Positions 1 to 7,620 are shown, counted from the stretch's first letter. The stretch is DNA of 15,962 nt from an uncultured Collinsella sp. (GCA_900550825.1 URTZ01000027.1:1-15962), one strand, 5' to 3'. Numbers and translations are program-made. Notes: generated from the letters alone by a model not told the origin.

Positions 1-2
1 CG

Positions 3-341
3 AGGCTGTTCTACTGCGACCCGCGCCGCAGCGACCAGAAGGGCGCCTGCGAGCGCAACCACGTCGAGATCAGGAAGCTGCTGCCCAAGGGCGCCGGGCT
101 CAGGTTCGACCGGCTATCCCCGGCCGACATGGCGCTCGCCATGTCGCACGTGAACTCCGAGCCCCGCGGCGCGCTCGGCTTCTCGACGCCCGCGCGCGCC
201 TTCAGGGCGATGCTCGGGGACGATGCGGCGGCGCTGCTTGACGCCTACGGCGTGGAGGATGTGCCTCTGGCCGAGCTCGACCTGACGCCGGGACTCATCG
301 AGAGGGCGCGCGCAGAGAGGGGCGATGCCCCGCTGGCCTAG
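3..341 (+). CDS. IS30-family transposase, C-terminal part (cut by window edge)
   Basis: An open frame enters from the left edge in the frame starting at base 3 and stops with TAG at 339-341, giving 112 visible residues. The start (YCDPRRSDQKGACERNH, then LLPKG) matches the end of the IS30 DDE integrase core, where the usual pattern is a D-P motif, R/K-G-x-x-E-x-N and then a PKG motif. Glu17 of the visible part is the probable third catalytic acid. The tail, from about residue 45, is the poorly conserved C-terminus. IS30 transposases cut and join insertion-sequence ends. The N-terminal helix-turn-helix and both catalytic Asp lie outside the window, so I cannot say whether the gene is intact. 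No terminal inverted repeat can be defined without the left end. Confidence 0.72.
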   Translation, partial: RLFYCDPRRSDQKGACERNHVEIRKLLPKGAGLRFDRLSPADMALAMSHVNSEPRGALGFSTPARAFRAMLGDDAAALLDAYGVEDVPLAELDLTPGLIERARAERGDAPLA

Positions 342-679
342 CCTGAAGGCAAAACGGAATAGACTGACCGACCGTCCGGCTGAGTCTGGGAAGAGGTGCC
401 GGGCGGAGGGCGGAGCATGGCCACCGGACCCATCGAAACACATCTCCACCGTTCCTTCAACTGGGAAAACGGCGCCCCCGGGGCCCGGATGGGGCCTCGG
501 GGGCGTTCGGCTAGCTGCGGGAACGGCCTGTCCGCCTAATGTGTTCGGCTGAGATCGGAAATCAACCTTGTTCAGACAGATATACTTATTAGATTTTACT
601 TGCGTTCCCGAAGGCGCGGGGATTCTGGGCGAAGATGCACCAGGGCGATCGTTCTATCGAAACAAAGTGCATCAAACGC
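342..679. other. Intergenic stretch downstream of the transposase
   Basis: This 338-base stretch lies between the transposase stop and the tRNA-Asp terminator. I see no convincing gene. Overlapping short frames lack a ribosome binding site or a recognisable motif. It contains one strong GC-rich hairpin (473-505). From about 560 to 600 it turns A/T-rich. The right end of the insertion sequence should lie somewhere in this stretch, but the boundary cannot be fixed from the window. Confidence 0.5.
467..507. terminator. GC-rich hairpin after the transposase, possible terminator
   Basis: Bases 473-486 pair with 492-505 in a 14-bp stem with one G-U pair and a 5-nt loop (ggatg). Reading leftward on the minus strand, the stem is followed two bases later by TTTT (467-470 on the plus strand read AAAA). 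Reading rightward there is no T-run. It could stop transcription leaving the insertion sequence, or transcription approaching from the right. Its role is inferred from shape only. Confidence 0.4.
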
Positions 680-707
680 AAAAAGCCACGTCCGAAGACG
701 TGGCTTT
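680..707 (-). terminator. Rho-independent terminator of tRNA-Asp
   Basis: On the minus strand, just past the tRNA 3' end, GCCACGTC pairs with GACGTGGC around a TTCG tetraloop (plus 685-704). Flanking A/T pairs extend the stem, and a run of five T residues follows (plus 680-684). This is a textbook intrinsic terminator, 9 nt after the tRNA CCA end. Confidence 0.9.
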
Positions 708-715
708 AATTGCGT

Positions 716-793
<78 letters not shown>

Positions 794-839
794 AGGCAGA
801 CGTTCGCGTTTGTTTCCGCTCGCGTGCGCTGCGGGGATT

Positions 840-891
840 AGTATACACAGAAGTCTGTCCGGCGCGCAACAACTTTTTTGAAAAAATTTTT
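840..891 (-). promoter_or_regulatory. Promoter of tRNA-Asp with A/T-rich UP-like tract
   Basis: On the minus strand there is a -10 TATACT (plus 840-845) and a -35-like TTGCGC (plus 864-869) with an 18-bp spacer. Just upstream of the -35 is a run of A and T (plus 873-891) in otherwise GC-rich DNA. This looks like an UP element of the kind used by strong stable-RNA promoters. The predicted start lies about 40 nt before the mature tRNA 5' end. Confidence 0.55.
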
Positions 892-901
892 CGGTCCCTC
901 C

Positions 902-1045
902 GGGAGGGTCTCCGGGGCCGGCGGGCGCGGGTTGAGTTTGCTGCTCTACAGTCCTGCGCAAGACGGAAAGCACATTAAGTGCTTTCCTTTGCGTGCGGAA
1001 CTCGCGACAAACTTAACCCCCGCCCTCAGCCCCGGAGACCCTCCC
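902..1045. repeat. 144-bp imperfect palindrome, MITE- or REP-like element
   Basis: The outer 16 bases (902-917) are an exact reverse complement of 1030-1045. Inward similarity continues through GGGTTGAGTTTG (929-940) against its counterpart at 1008-1021, with small gaps. The centre is a 9-bp hairpin, GGAAAGCAC (965-973) with GTGCTTTCC (979-987) around ATTAA. The whole segment can therefore fold into one long hairpin. There is no open frame with a credible start inside. It could be a non-autonomous mobile element, an intergenic repeat or a structured transcript end. Which one depends on finding copies elsewhere in the genome. Confidence 0.65.
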
Positions 1046-1163
1046 TGCCGTCACATTGTTCAATCAGTTTTGCGAGCGTGCGCCGCTGCGCGGCTAGCCC
1101 GCATGCTCCTCGGCGGGGTTGGTCTGATGGATCTTGTTGAACTTCCGCCTTTGGCTCAAATGG
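1046..1163. other. Gene-free spacer right of the palindrome
   Basis: With the palindrome and the tRNA promoter, this completes the stretch 794-1203 that holds no protein gene. I see no ribosome binding site followed by a sensible frame. There is no clear repeat besides short GC-rich self-complementary pieces. Confidence 0.5.
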
Positions 1164-1196
1164 AAACGGGGGGACGCATCTGCATCCCCCGTTTTT
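1164..1196 (-). terminator. Terminator after the metallophosphoesterase gene
   Basis: ACGGGGG-type and CCCCCGT-type arms (plus 1164-1172 and 1186-1194) form a 9-bp stem with a loop of about 13 nt. A/T pairs flank it, with T5 on the plus-strand side and A3 on the other. It begins 8 nt past the stop codon of the minus-strand gene. The T-run is better in the plus direction, so it may work both ways or mainly block plus-strand transcription. Confidence 0.6.
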
Positions 1197-1203
1197 GTTG
1201 TGA

Positions 1204-1671
1204 TTACTCTAGGTCAATAAACTTAGTGCTTAGGATCTTGCCGTCTTTTACTAGCATTCTGGCCATGGTGGGGCCTCGGGTGCCTCTGGGGTAGCTGGCG
1301 CTGCCCGGGTTGAGAACTAAGCAGCGGCCCACTTGGGCTTCTTTGGTTACGTGGGTGTGGCCGTTGATGGCTACGTCTACGGATCCCACCGGAAGGTCTT
1401 CGCGGTAGTGGGCTACGGCGAACTTGAGTCCTTCGTAGGTAAAGAGCGCAAGACGGTCTACATCGGGGCCGTAGTCGCGGTAGTAATCGTTGTTGCCCAG
1501 TACGGCCCGCACGGGGGCGATGGTGCATAGGTGCTCGTAGTCCATCTCTGACGTGAGGTCGCCGGCGTGGATAATCAGGTCTGCGCCCTCAAGCTCATCC
1601 AGGAGCGCAGGCGAAAGATAGCCGTGGGTGTCCGAGATGATGTCGATACGCTTGGCGCTTGCACTGTTCAT
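1204..1671 (-). CDS. YfcE/MJ0936-type metallophosphoesterase
   Basis: The 155-residue protein belongs to the small calcineurin-like phosphoesterase family that hydrolyses phosphodiesters with two bound metals, usually Mn2+. All family signatures are visible in order: SDTHG (13-17), HAGD (35-38), GNND (59-62), His88, GHTH (104-107) and NPGS (121-124). Length is normal for single-domain YfcE-like proteins. There is no signal peptide, so it is cytosolic. I chose the ATG at 1671 because an AGGGA-type ribosome binding site lies just upstream and the domain begins within ten residues; the open frame further upstream has no good site. The natural substrate of this subgroup is mostly unknown. A terminator (1711-1760) separates it from the regulator gene upstream, so it is probably its own transcript. 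Confidence 0.9.
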   Translation of the reverse strand: MNSASAKRIDIISDTHGYLSPALLDELEGADLIIHAGDLTSEMDYEHLCTIAPVRAVLGNNDYYRDYGPDVDRLALFTYEGLKFAVAHYREDLPVGSVDVAINGHTHVTKEAQVGRCLVLNPGSASYPRGTRGPTMARMLVKDGKILSTKFIDLE

Positions 1672-1710
1672 GGGATCCCTTCCGCAAAAAACGATTCGGC
1701 AGATACATAC

Positions 1711-1760
1711 AAAAAGGCCCCACGGCTCCGCAGACGATGGGTCTACAGGGCTGCGGGGCC
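1711..1760 (-). terminator. Terminator of the glycosyltransferase-kinase-regulator operon
   Basis: On the minus strand GGCCCC (plus 1755-1760) pairs with GGGGCC (plus 1716-1721). Inner GCAG/CTGC pairing adds to it. Five T residues follow (plus 1711-1715). It begins just after the stop codon of the LytTR regulator. Confidence 0.75.
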
Positions 1761-1766
1761 AGTGTG

Positions 1767-2483
1767 CTAGAGACTCAGAGCCTTCTTGAGCGGCACGACG
1801 CGGCGGCGCGAAACCGGCACGCGTTCGTCGACGCCCGTAATGCCCAGCTGGATGGCGCCCGAGGGCACCGTCTCCACATCCGTGACGCACGCCAAGTTGA
1901 CGATATAGCGGCGGTGAACACGGAAGAAGCCAAAGTCGCAGAGCCTGGCCTCAAACTGCGCCAGCGAGGTCGTCGACAAAAAGCGATCATCGACGGTATA
2001 GATGCAGGAGTAATCGTCCTTGGCCATGATAAAGCGAATGTCGTCCACGGGAATGAGCACCTTGCGGCCGCCCTTTTCCACCGGGATACGCTCGATGGTC
2101 ACCTTGCTGTCCGTAACCGGCTTGGTGCGTTGCATGACCTTCTCGATCGCGCGATCCAAGCGAGCTTCCTCGACCGGCTTCATCAGATAATCGACGGCAT
2201 CCACGTCGAATGCCTCGACCGCATGGTCACTATACGCAGTCACAAACACGATCGCCGGCGGATTTTTGAGCTTATGCAGCGCCTCGGCAAGTTGCAGGCC
2301 CGAGGCACCGGGCATCGAGATATCGAGAAACACGACATCCACGCGACTTTCCATAAGCATCTCGATGGCGGAGCGGACGCTCGACGCCTCCGTGATCGTG
2401 CCGATCTTGCCCGTTTGCTCGAGCAGGAAGCGAAGCTCCGAGCGAGCCGGCGCCTCATCATCCACAATCATCGCACGCAGCAT
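1767..2483 (-). CDS. LytTR-family response regulator (pair 1)
   Basis: The 238-residue protein has a CheY-like receiver (about 3-118) and a LytTR DNA-binding domain (about 136-236). Receiver residues are intact: acidic D8/D9, phospho-acceptor Asp54 in FLDISMPG, Thr82 and Lys102 in MKPV. The LytTR part shows FFRVHRRYIVN (186-196) and VPVSRRR (222-228), typical of AgrA/AlgR/LytR regulators that bind promoter DNA after phosphorylation. The partner is almost certainly the kinase encoded just upstream (gap 72 nt). A TTG at 2504 would give seven more residues, but ATG 2483 has a GAAAGG site 10 nt ahead and starts right at the receiver. It is about as long as the second regulator at 7653-8387 and closely similar to it. 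Confidence 0.93.
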   Translation of the reverse strand: MLRAMIVDDEAPARSELRFLLEQTGKIGTITEASSVRSAIEMLMESRVDVVFLDISMPGASGLQLAEALHKLKNPPAIVFVTAYSDHAVEAFDVDAVDYLMKPVEEARLDRAIEKVMQRTKPVTDSKVTIERIPVEKGGRKVLIPVDDIRFIMAKDDYSCIYTVDDRFLSTTSLAQFEARLCDFGFFRVHRRYIVNLACVTDVETVPSGAIQLGITGVDERVPVSRRRVVPLKKALSL

Positions 2484-2555
2484 AGGGATAAAACCTTTCG
2501 TCAACTAACTACGCCGGGCATCCGTCGCATGACGTTGAGCCCGTAGCCTTTTATT

Positions 2556-3899
2556 TTACTCTTGAATGTCGAAGATGCTCTCTGACAAATCAAGATGAAG
2601 GAGCACTTTGGTGCCCTTGCCCGGCGCCGATTCGACACGCGTATAGGAGTGCGGCCCATAAAAGCGATGGATGCGCTCCGAAATATTGTGCATGGCCACA
2701 CCGGCGCCGCCACCCTGGGGAGAGCTGGCGTCGGGACGGGCAGAACGCTCGTCAAACAGTCTGGCGGCGGTACCCTCATCCATGCCCACGCCATTATCGG
2801 CCACGGCAATCAAGATTGCATCCTCGCCGTCTTGGTGAACGGTCACGTCGATCCTCAGGGCGTCGTCATCGCCCATACCATGACGTACGGCGTTCTCGAC
2901 AATCGGCTGGATCACGAACGCCGGCACCAGCGTATCTTCCACGTCCTCGGACACATCGAACGTCGCAAGCACGCGGTCCTCGCCAAAGCGGGCCTTCTCA
3001 AAGGTAAGGTAGCGCTTGGTCTGTGCGACCTCGCGCGAGACCGGAATAAGCGATCCCGAGTTGTCGAGCGTGGCACGATAGAACGATGAGAACTCACGAA
3101 GCAGTTCGCGGGCCCGCAGCGGGTCGGTGCGCGTAAACGATGCAATGGTGTTCAGCGTGTTGAACAGGAAGTGCGGGTTAATCTGCGCCTGCAGCGCACG
3201 CACCTCGGCGCGCGCCGTGAGTTCCTTTTGCACCTCGAGCTCGTGGATGGCGAGCTGTGTGGACAAGATCTCGGCAAAGCCCGAGGCAAGCGCATACTGG
3301 GTACGGTCGACGGCGCGCGGGGTCTTGTAGTAGAACTTGAGCGTGCCGACGGTACGATCGCCCACCTTGATGGGGGCGATAATGCCGGCGGGGACTTGGT
3401 TGTGCGAGCCGTCCGAGCCCACGACATCCACCATACGGTTGAACGACTGCACGATGCCATGTTCGATAACGTAGCGTGTGGCAAGCGTGTGGATGGGAGT
3501 ATCGGGCAGCAGTTTTTCCTCAAACTCGCCCGCGCAGGCAAGCACGTTGTCCTCGTCGGTGATGGCCACCGTCATGGCGCGCGTCTCGGGCAAAATGCGC
3601 CGGCACACCAAACGCGCCGACTCCTGCGTCAGACCGCCCTTAATGTCCTCGAGCATGGCCGAGGCCACCGAGAGCGTCTCCTCGGTGTACTGGGAGCGCA
3701 CCGAATCGGGATTGAGCGTCAAAAAGATAAAGATGCACAGAAAGATGCACAGCAGCGCGCAGGCAATCACCGTGGCGATCGGCTCGATACCGGTCACCAA
3801 GGCAAAAATAAAGTACACCAGCACGCAAATGGCGCAGGCAACGGCAATGATGCGAAAGATTGATATTGAACTATCGCGCTGGGCGCGGCGGTCGATCAT
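2556..3899 (-). CDS. LytS-type sensor histidine kinase (pair 1)
   Basis: The 447-residue membrane kinase senses an unknown signal and phosphorylates the LytTR regulator. It has two hydrophobic helices (about 14-35 and 40-62), then a GAF-like region (about 75-215) and the LytS-type His_kinase domain. The phospho-acceptor is His243 in QINPHFLFNTLN. The HATPase domain follows, with N-box Asn336 (QPIVENAVRHG), G1 box ADNGVGMD (367-374) and a glycine-rich GGGAG (396-400). The two-helix anchor is much shorter than the multi-helix 5TM part of classic LytS, so the input is probably cytoplasmic through the GAF-like region. Its ATG overlaps the stop of the glycosyltransferase gene as ATGA (3896-3899), implying translational coupling. 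Confidence 0.93.
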   Translation of the reverse strand: MIDRRAQRDSSISIFRIIAVACAICVLVYFIFALVTGIEPIATVIACALLCIFLCIFIFLTLNPDSVRSQYTEETLSVASAMLEDIKGGLTQESARLVCRRILPETRAMTVAITDEDNVLACAGEFEEKLLPDTPIHTLATRYVIEHGIVQSFNRMVDVVGSDGSHNQVPAGIIAPIKVGDRTVGTLKFYYKTPRAVDRTQYALASGFAEILSTQLAIHELEVQKELTARAEVRALQAQINPHFLFNTLNTIASFTRTDPLRARELLREFSSFYRATLDNSGSLIPVSREVAQTKRYLTFEKARFGEDRVLATFDVSEDVEDTLVPAFVIQPIVENAVRHGMGDDDALRIDVTVHQDGEDAILIAVADNGVGMDEGTAARLFDERSARPDASSPQGGGAGVAMHNISERIHRFYGPHSYTRVESAPGKGTKVLLHLDLSESIFDIQE

Positions 3900-5083
3900 T
3901 CGGCCCCCTCCAGGATACTGATCAGTTGTGCGTCACGCCAAAGCCCGTCCATGATCTTGGGCCAAAAGCTCTGGAAACGCAGATAGCTTGCAGCGTTTTG
4001 GCGCGCATAGGCCTTTGCCTCGCCGATACCATGGCGCCAGATGCGCAGGTAGCCCTCATGCTCGCGGGTAAACACGCTGCGGACCATAGCGGTCTTGCGC
4101 ACGCGGTCGTCGAGCTCGCGCGAGATCCACGGACCCGGGTAGGGCATGAGTGATGCCGCCGTAACGGGAATGAGCTCCTTTTGATGCGCGGCGAATGTCA
4201 ACTTGGCCCGTTCGTAGTACCAACGGTATACATCCTGCATAAAGCGCGGTGAGCGCTTTTCGGACTCCGGAGGCAGATGGCGCACGGTCCACTCGTTATC
4301 GAACCACACGTCGTAGCCAAACATGCGCATGTTAAAGAGGTAATCCAAGTCCTCGCCGCGGGTGATAAACGGGTCAAAGGCCACACGCGTAAAGGCGCGG
4401 GCGTGCAGGGCCATCAGGCCGCCACACACGTAGTTGGAGCGCGAGATGCGGGTACCCGAGAGCGCCTTTTTCATCCAACGGTTGAACTCGATGCGCTTGG
4501 TCCACCAACGATGGCAGATGCCCGCCTTGTCCGTGGGAGCCAGCGGTGAGCCGTCGCGATCGTAGAAATAACCGCTCTTGACCAAGATCGGCAAGCCCTG
4601 ACGCGTCTGCTGCCCCAACGCATAGGTCGCGCGCTTCATAAAGTCGGCGTCGATGACAGTCTCATCGTCATCCAAAAAGATAACCGCGTCATGCCCCAGC
4701 ACAGCGGCACAGGCTAGCCCCATGTTGCGGATGGCACCGTAGCCTCGCAGGCTCACGCACTCGCCCGAACCCTTGGGCGCGATCTGAGCAACCCGGTCTG
4801 CGATGCGCGAGGCCTGGGTGTTGGTGACAACGGTGACCTTGAGCGTGGGATGCGCGTCGACAATCTCGTGCACGCGCAGCGACACATCGGCTGTGGCAGA
4901 AACGGGACAGACCACCAAAAGGATGATGCGCGGGATGCCACGTACCTGCTCAAGCGAGGCCAGGCAGCGGTCGAGTTCGGGATTGTCGGCGTTGAGTCGC
5001 GTCGAATGGTCATAGGTGCCAGGGGCGTTTGCGCAAGCGTCATCGCCCGCCCAATACGTTGGAATCACGACTGTGGCGTTCAT
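3896..5083 (-). CDS. GT2-like (GT-A fold) glycosyltransferase, first gene of kinase operon 1
   Basis: The 395-residue protein starts with TVVIPTYWAG, a typical GT-A first strand. It has a DxD-like metal/nucleotide-sugar motif in FLDDDE (136-141, acids D138-D140). An acceptor-side RGEDLDY motif (242-248) supplies the likely catalytic base in the ED pair. CGGLMALHARAF (220-231) resembles the segment before the ED motif in related GT2 enzymes. No transmembrane helix or signal peptide is evident, so it should work on the cytosolic side. Donor and acceptor cannot be told from sequence. The start at 5083 follows a strong GGGAGG site. The C-terminal third (about 280-395) is less typical and rich in aromatic and basic residues. 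It is coupled by a 4-nt overlap to the histidine kinase, an unusual partner. Confidence 0.85.
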   Translation of the reverse strand: MNATVVIPTYWAGDDACANAPGTYDHSTRLNADNPELDRCLASLEQVRGIPRIILLVVCPVSATADVSLRVHEIVDAHPTLKVTVVTNTQASRIADRVAQIAPKGSGECVSLRGYGAIRNMGLACAAVLGHDAVIFLDDDETVIDADFMKRATYALGQQTRQGLPILVKSGYFYDRDGSPLAPTDKAGICHRWWTKRIEFNRWMKKALSGTRISRSNYVCGGLMALHARAFTRVAFDPFITRGEDLDYLFNMRMFGYDVWFDNEWTVRHLPPESEKRSPRFMQDVYRWYYERAKLTFAAHQKELIPVTAASLMPYPGPWISRELDDRVRKTAMVRSVFTREHEGYLRIWRHGIGEAKAYARQNAASYLRFQSFWPKIMDGLWRDAQLISILEGAE

Positions 5084-5104
5084 GCCTTACCCTCCCTGCA
5101 ACAC

Positions 5105-5140
5105 AAAAACGGGACGCCGCCAAACACAGGCGACGCCCCG
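5105..5140 (-). terminator. Hairpin with T-run before the glycosyltransferase gene: terminator or leader attenuator
   Basis: Plus bases 5110-5121 pair with 5129-5140 (10 of 12 positions, loop of 7). On the minus strand the stem is followed by five T residues (plus 5105-5109). It could end the MFS transcript. The glycosyltransferase start codon is only 22 nt further on, too little room for a separate promoter. Any promoter of that operon must therefore lie before the hairpin, which would put the hairpin in its 5' leader. Confidence 0.65.
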
Positions 5141-5156
5141 CGACCTAGCTGATTCC

Positions 5157-5198
5157 ATCATACCCACTTGGGCAAATCATTGCTCGCAAGTCGCAATG
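5157..5198 (-). promoter_or_regulatory. Candidate promoter and dyad of kinase operon 1
   Basis: On the minus strand a -10-like TATGAT lies at plus 5157-5162. No good -35 sits at standard spacing: TTGCGA is 21 bp away. The -35 area is covered by an inverted repeat, CATTGC (5178-5183) and GCAATG (5193-5198) with 9 nt between, which could be an operator. Transcription would begin near 5150, directly before the hairpin at 5105-5140. Confidence 0.35.
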
Positions 5199-5254
5199 TT
5201 TATTGCGGATAACCCCAAAAGAGTACCGTGGACAGGCACAATAGCCGCTCGCTC

Positions 5255-6514
5255 CTATGCGGCATGCTCTGCCGCCCGAGTCATGCGGGACAGGCGGACC
5301 AGCAGCATAAAGCCAACGATCAGCAGCACACCAATGGAAAGGACGCCCAGCGACGGGTTGCCGGTCAGCGAGGTGACGACCGACACCAGGAAGGTGCCCA
5401 TGACGCTTGCATAACGACCAAAGATGTCAAAGAAGCCGTAGTACTCGTTGGATTTTTCCTTAGGGATAATGCGGCCAAAGTAGCTACGGCTGAGCGCCTG
5501 CACGCCGCCCTGGAACAGGCCGACCATAATGGCAAGCACCCAGAATTCGAAGGCGGTCTTTAGGAAGAACGCGGCAAACAGCACAATGCCCATGTAGGCG
5601 GCGACGGCCACCAGGATCATGTTGAGCGTGCCCACGCGTCCAGCGAGCTTGCCGTAGATGATGGCAGACGGAAAAGCAACAAACTGCGTAACGAGCAGCG
5701 CCAGCACCAACTGCGTCGAATCGATGCCCAAAGCCGAGCCGTAGCTGGTTGCCATGGAAATGACCGTGTGCACGCCGTCGATGTAGAAGAAGAACGCGAC
5801 CATGTAGACCAGCACGGTCTTGTTGTGGGCGATCTCGCGCATGGTGTGTCCGACCTCGGAGAACACACCGCCCACGATGTGGCCGATGGTGTCCTCGGGA
5901 CCGCGCTCGCGACCGTACTTTTGCTTATAGGTGCGAATGAGCGGCAGAGTAAAGATGAGCCACCAGGCGCCAGTGATGATAAACGACAGACGCGTTGCCA
6001 GCATGGTGGGGACGCCAAGAGCGGGGCCGCCCATGATGAGCGCCAGGCAGATGACGAACGGCACGGTGGAACCGATATAGCCCCAGGCATAGCCCGAGCT
6101 GGACACGGCGTCCATGCGCTCGTCGGTGGTAATGTCGGGCAGCATGGCGTCGTAGAACGTCATAGAAGAGTTAAGGCCGATGGTGCACAGCACGTACACG
6201 GTCAAAAATGCCATGGCGGACATTGGGATAGCCTGCGCCAGGCAAAGCACCAGGCCCGTGAGGAAGAAGCCCAAGAAGAACTTGATCTTGTTGCCGGCGT
6301 AGTCGGCAAGCGCGCCCAGAATGGGCATGAGCATGGCGATGACCAGCGAGGCGATCGTCTGCGCATTGCCCCAGGCGACCACCAGGTCGGCCGAGGAAGC
6401 ACCGGTATTGATGGCGTTAAAGTAAATGGGCACCACCGAGGTATTGAGCAGCACAAGGGCCGAATTGCCCACATCATACATAACCCAGTTACGCTCGAGC
6501 TTGGTGTATTTCAT
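5255..6514 (-). CDS. UMF1/Atg22-type MFS transporter
   Basis: The 419-residue integral membrane protein has about 12 hydrophobic helices, the normal MFS number. It carries the signatures of the UMF1 (vacuole effluxer Atg22-like) family: WVMYDVGNSA (10-19), GALADYAGNK (67-76), a SMTFYDAMLPDI segment (117-128), and the near-diagnostic QALSRSYFGRIIPKEKS (339-355) followed by EYYGFFDIFG (357-366). Eukaryotic Atg22 exports amino acids from vacuoles; bacterial substrates are mostly undetermined. ATG 6514 has an AAGGG site about 9 nt ahead. It lies 101 nt downstream of the phospholipase-like gene, on the same strand with no terminator between, so the two may share a transcript. Confidence 0.9.
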   Translation of the reverse strand: MKYTKLERNWVMYDVGNSALVLLNTSVVPIYFNAINTGASSADLVVAWGNAQTIASLVIAMLMPILGALADYAGNKIKFFLGFFLTGLVLCLAQAIPMSAMAFLTVYVLCTIGLNSSMTFYDAMLPDITTDERMDAVSSSGYAWGYIGSTVPFVICLALIMGGPALGVPTMLATRLSFIITGAWWLIFTLPLIRTYKQKYGRERGPEDTIGHIVGGVFSEVGHTMREIAHNKTVLVYMVAFFFYIDGVHTVISMATSYGSALGIDSTQLVLALLVTQFVAFPSAIIYGKLAGRVGTLNMILVAVAAYMGIVLFAAFFLKTAFEFWVLAIMVGLFQGGVQALSRSYFGRIIPKEKSNEYYGFFDIFGRYASVMGTFLVSVVTSLTGNPSLGVLSIGVLLIVGFMLLVRLSRMTRAAEHAA

Positions 6515-6615
6515 GGACAGGGACCCTTCGTATTCGCCCGATATGCAGTTAGTTCATCGTACCCCAATTGTCCAGAACCGCCGGTAAGGATTCGGCAAAG
6601 GGGCACGCACGGGCC

Positions 6616-7560
6616 CTATTCCTCGCGGTCGAACTCCTCATCGGCATTGAGCACGCGACCGCTGTAGTTGACGTGACTGGTCACGGCATCCATGTCACCG
6701 GTCTCGATAAAACGTGCGACCGTGCACTCGTAATCGCCCAGCGCGCGATCAAAGACCTCGGGGAAACTCTCGTTCGAGACCTCGTCGGTAAAGGGATTCT
6801 TCCATGTCAGATGGCCCAGGTTACCGGTGCGCTCGGGCAACTCCGTCGTCACGCGATGAGCAAGGCCGTCGAGCAGCGAGTAATCGTGCACCAAGCCCTC
6901 AACCAGCGAGATCGCGCGCGTCTTTGCGGAGCCGGCCGGCTCAATCGCGCGGTAAAGTCGCTGCATATTGGCAACGGCAGCACCGTACTCCCCCGCCGGA
7001 ATGTCAATGCCGTACACGCGTCCGGCAACATAGCTCATCAGCACGCCGGCCACGCGATTGATGCGATCAGTGGTGACGATCTCGCCCGCCGGCGGGTAAT
7101 CGTCAACCGTAGCGCCATCGCGTTTAAGCTGCAGCATCAGCACATCCAGGTCGCTCTCGATCACGGCATGGACCTGACTGCTCGAATCCTCAAGCTCTGA
7201 ATCGGACTCGACAATGCCAAACTGCTGCTCATAGACAAAGGGATGAGCGTTGCGGTCGAGCACGTAATGAGACAGCAGGCCCAGCGCAAAGGCACGACCC
7301 AAGCTGGCGTCGCGCGGCAGCAGATGCGACACGCCGTCGCGCAGGCACGCGAACTGGCGAGACATGCGCGACCGATGCATGACCTGCGCCAGCAGCGTGC
7401 AGTCGGAAACACGCGGTGTCAGAATGTGAAAGAAAAACGGGTCGGGGCCTTGGTTGCCCAAGATAAAGGCAATGCGCTCTTCATCGGACGTGATGACGCC
7501 CTGTGGAAGACGGTCGATGCTTTCCTCGCCAAACAGATGATGGGTGATAAGCGCGGGCAT
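6616..7560 (-). CDS. Zinc-dependent phospholipase C-like protein
   Basis: The 314-residue protein resembles the zinc-dependent phospholipase C fold (PF00882), an all-helical, multi-histidine metal site. Visible motifs are MPALITHHLFGE (1-12), GNQGPDPFFFH (35-45), GLLSHYVLDRNAHPFVY (94-110) and HAVIESDLD (131-139). His98, Asp102, His106, His131 and Glu135 are likely metal ligands. It lacks a signal peptide, unlike secreted Bacillus or Clostridium phospholipases. It therefore fits the large group of intracellular homologues whose substrate is unknown. I chose ATG 7560 because GAAAGG lies 6 nt ahead and family members begin at this M-P-A; the longer frame to 7590 has no site. A promoter candidate is at 7593-7620. 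Confidence 0.85.
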   Translation of the reverse strand: MPALITHHLFGEESIDRLPQGVITSDEERIAFILGNQGPDPFFFHILTPRVSDCTLLAQVMHRSRMSRQFACLRDGVSHLLPRDASLGRAFALGLLSHYVLDRNAHPFVYEQQFGIVESDSELEDSSSQVHAVIESDLDVLMLQLKRDGATVDDYPPAGEIVTTDRINRVAGVLMSYVAGRVYGIDIPAGEYGAAVANMQRLYRAIEPAGSAKTRAISLVEGLVHDYSLLDGLAHRVTTELPERTGNLGHLTWKNPFTDEVSNESFPEVFDRALGDYECTVARFIETGDMDAVTSHVNYSGRVLNADEEFDREE

Positions 7561-7592
7561 AATGATCCTTTCGATTTCATTCGATGCCACCC

Positions 7593-7620
7593 ATTATGCC
7601 CACCGCGCGCCCATGCCAAA
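7593..7620 (-). promoter_or_regulatory. Promoter candidate of the phospholipase-like gene
   Basis: On the minus strand a -10 CATAAT (plus 7593-7598) lies 15-16 bp from TTGGCA/TTTGGC (plus 7614-7620). The predicted leader is about 25 nt and carries the GAAAGG ribosome binding site. It sits in the 92-nt gap after the second regulator gene. That gene ends at a weak 5-bp hairpin (7636-7653) followed by GTTT. Confidence 0.45.

Noticed and set aside
965..990. Small hairpin GGAAAGCAC/GTGCTTTCC followed by TTT, as a stand-alone terminator
   Set aside because: It is the centre of the larger 144-bp palindrome, has only three T residues and ends no visible gene.
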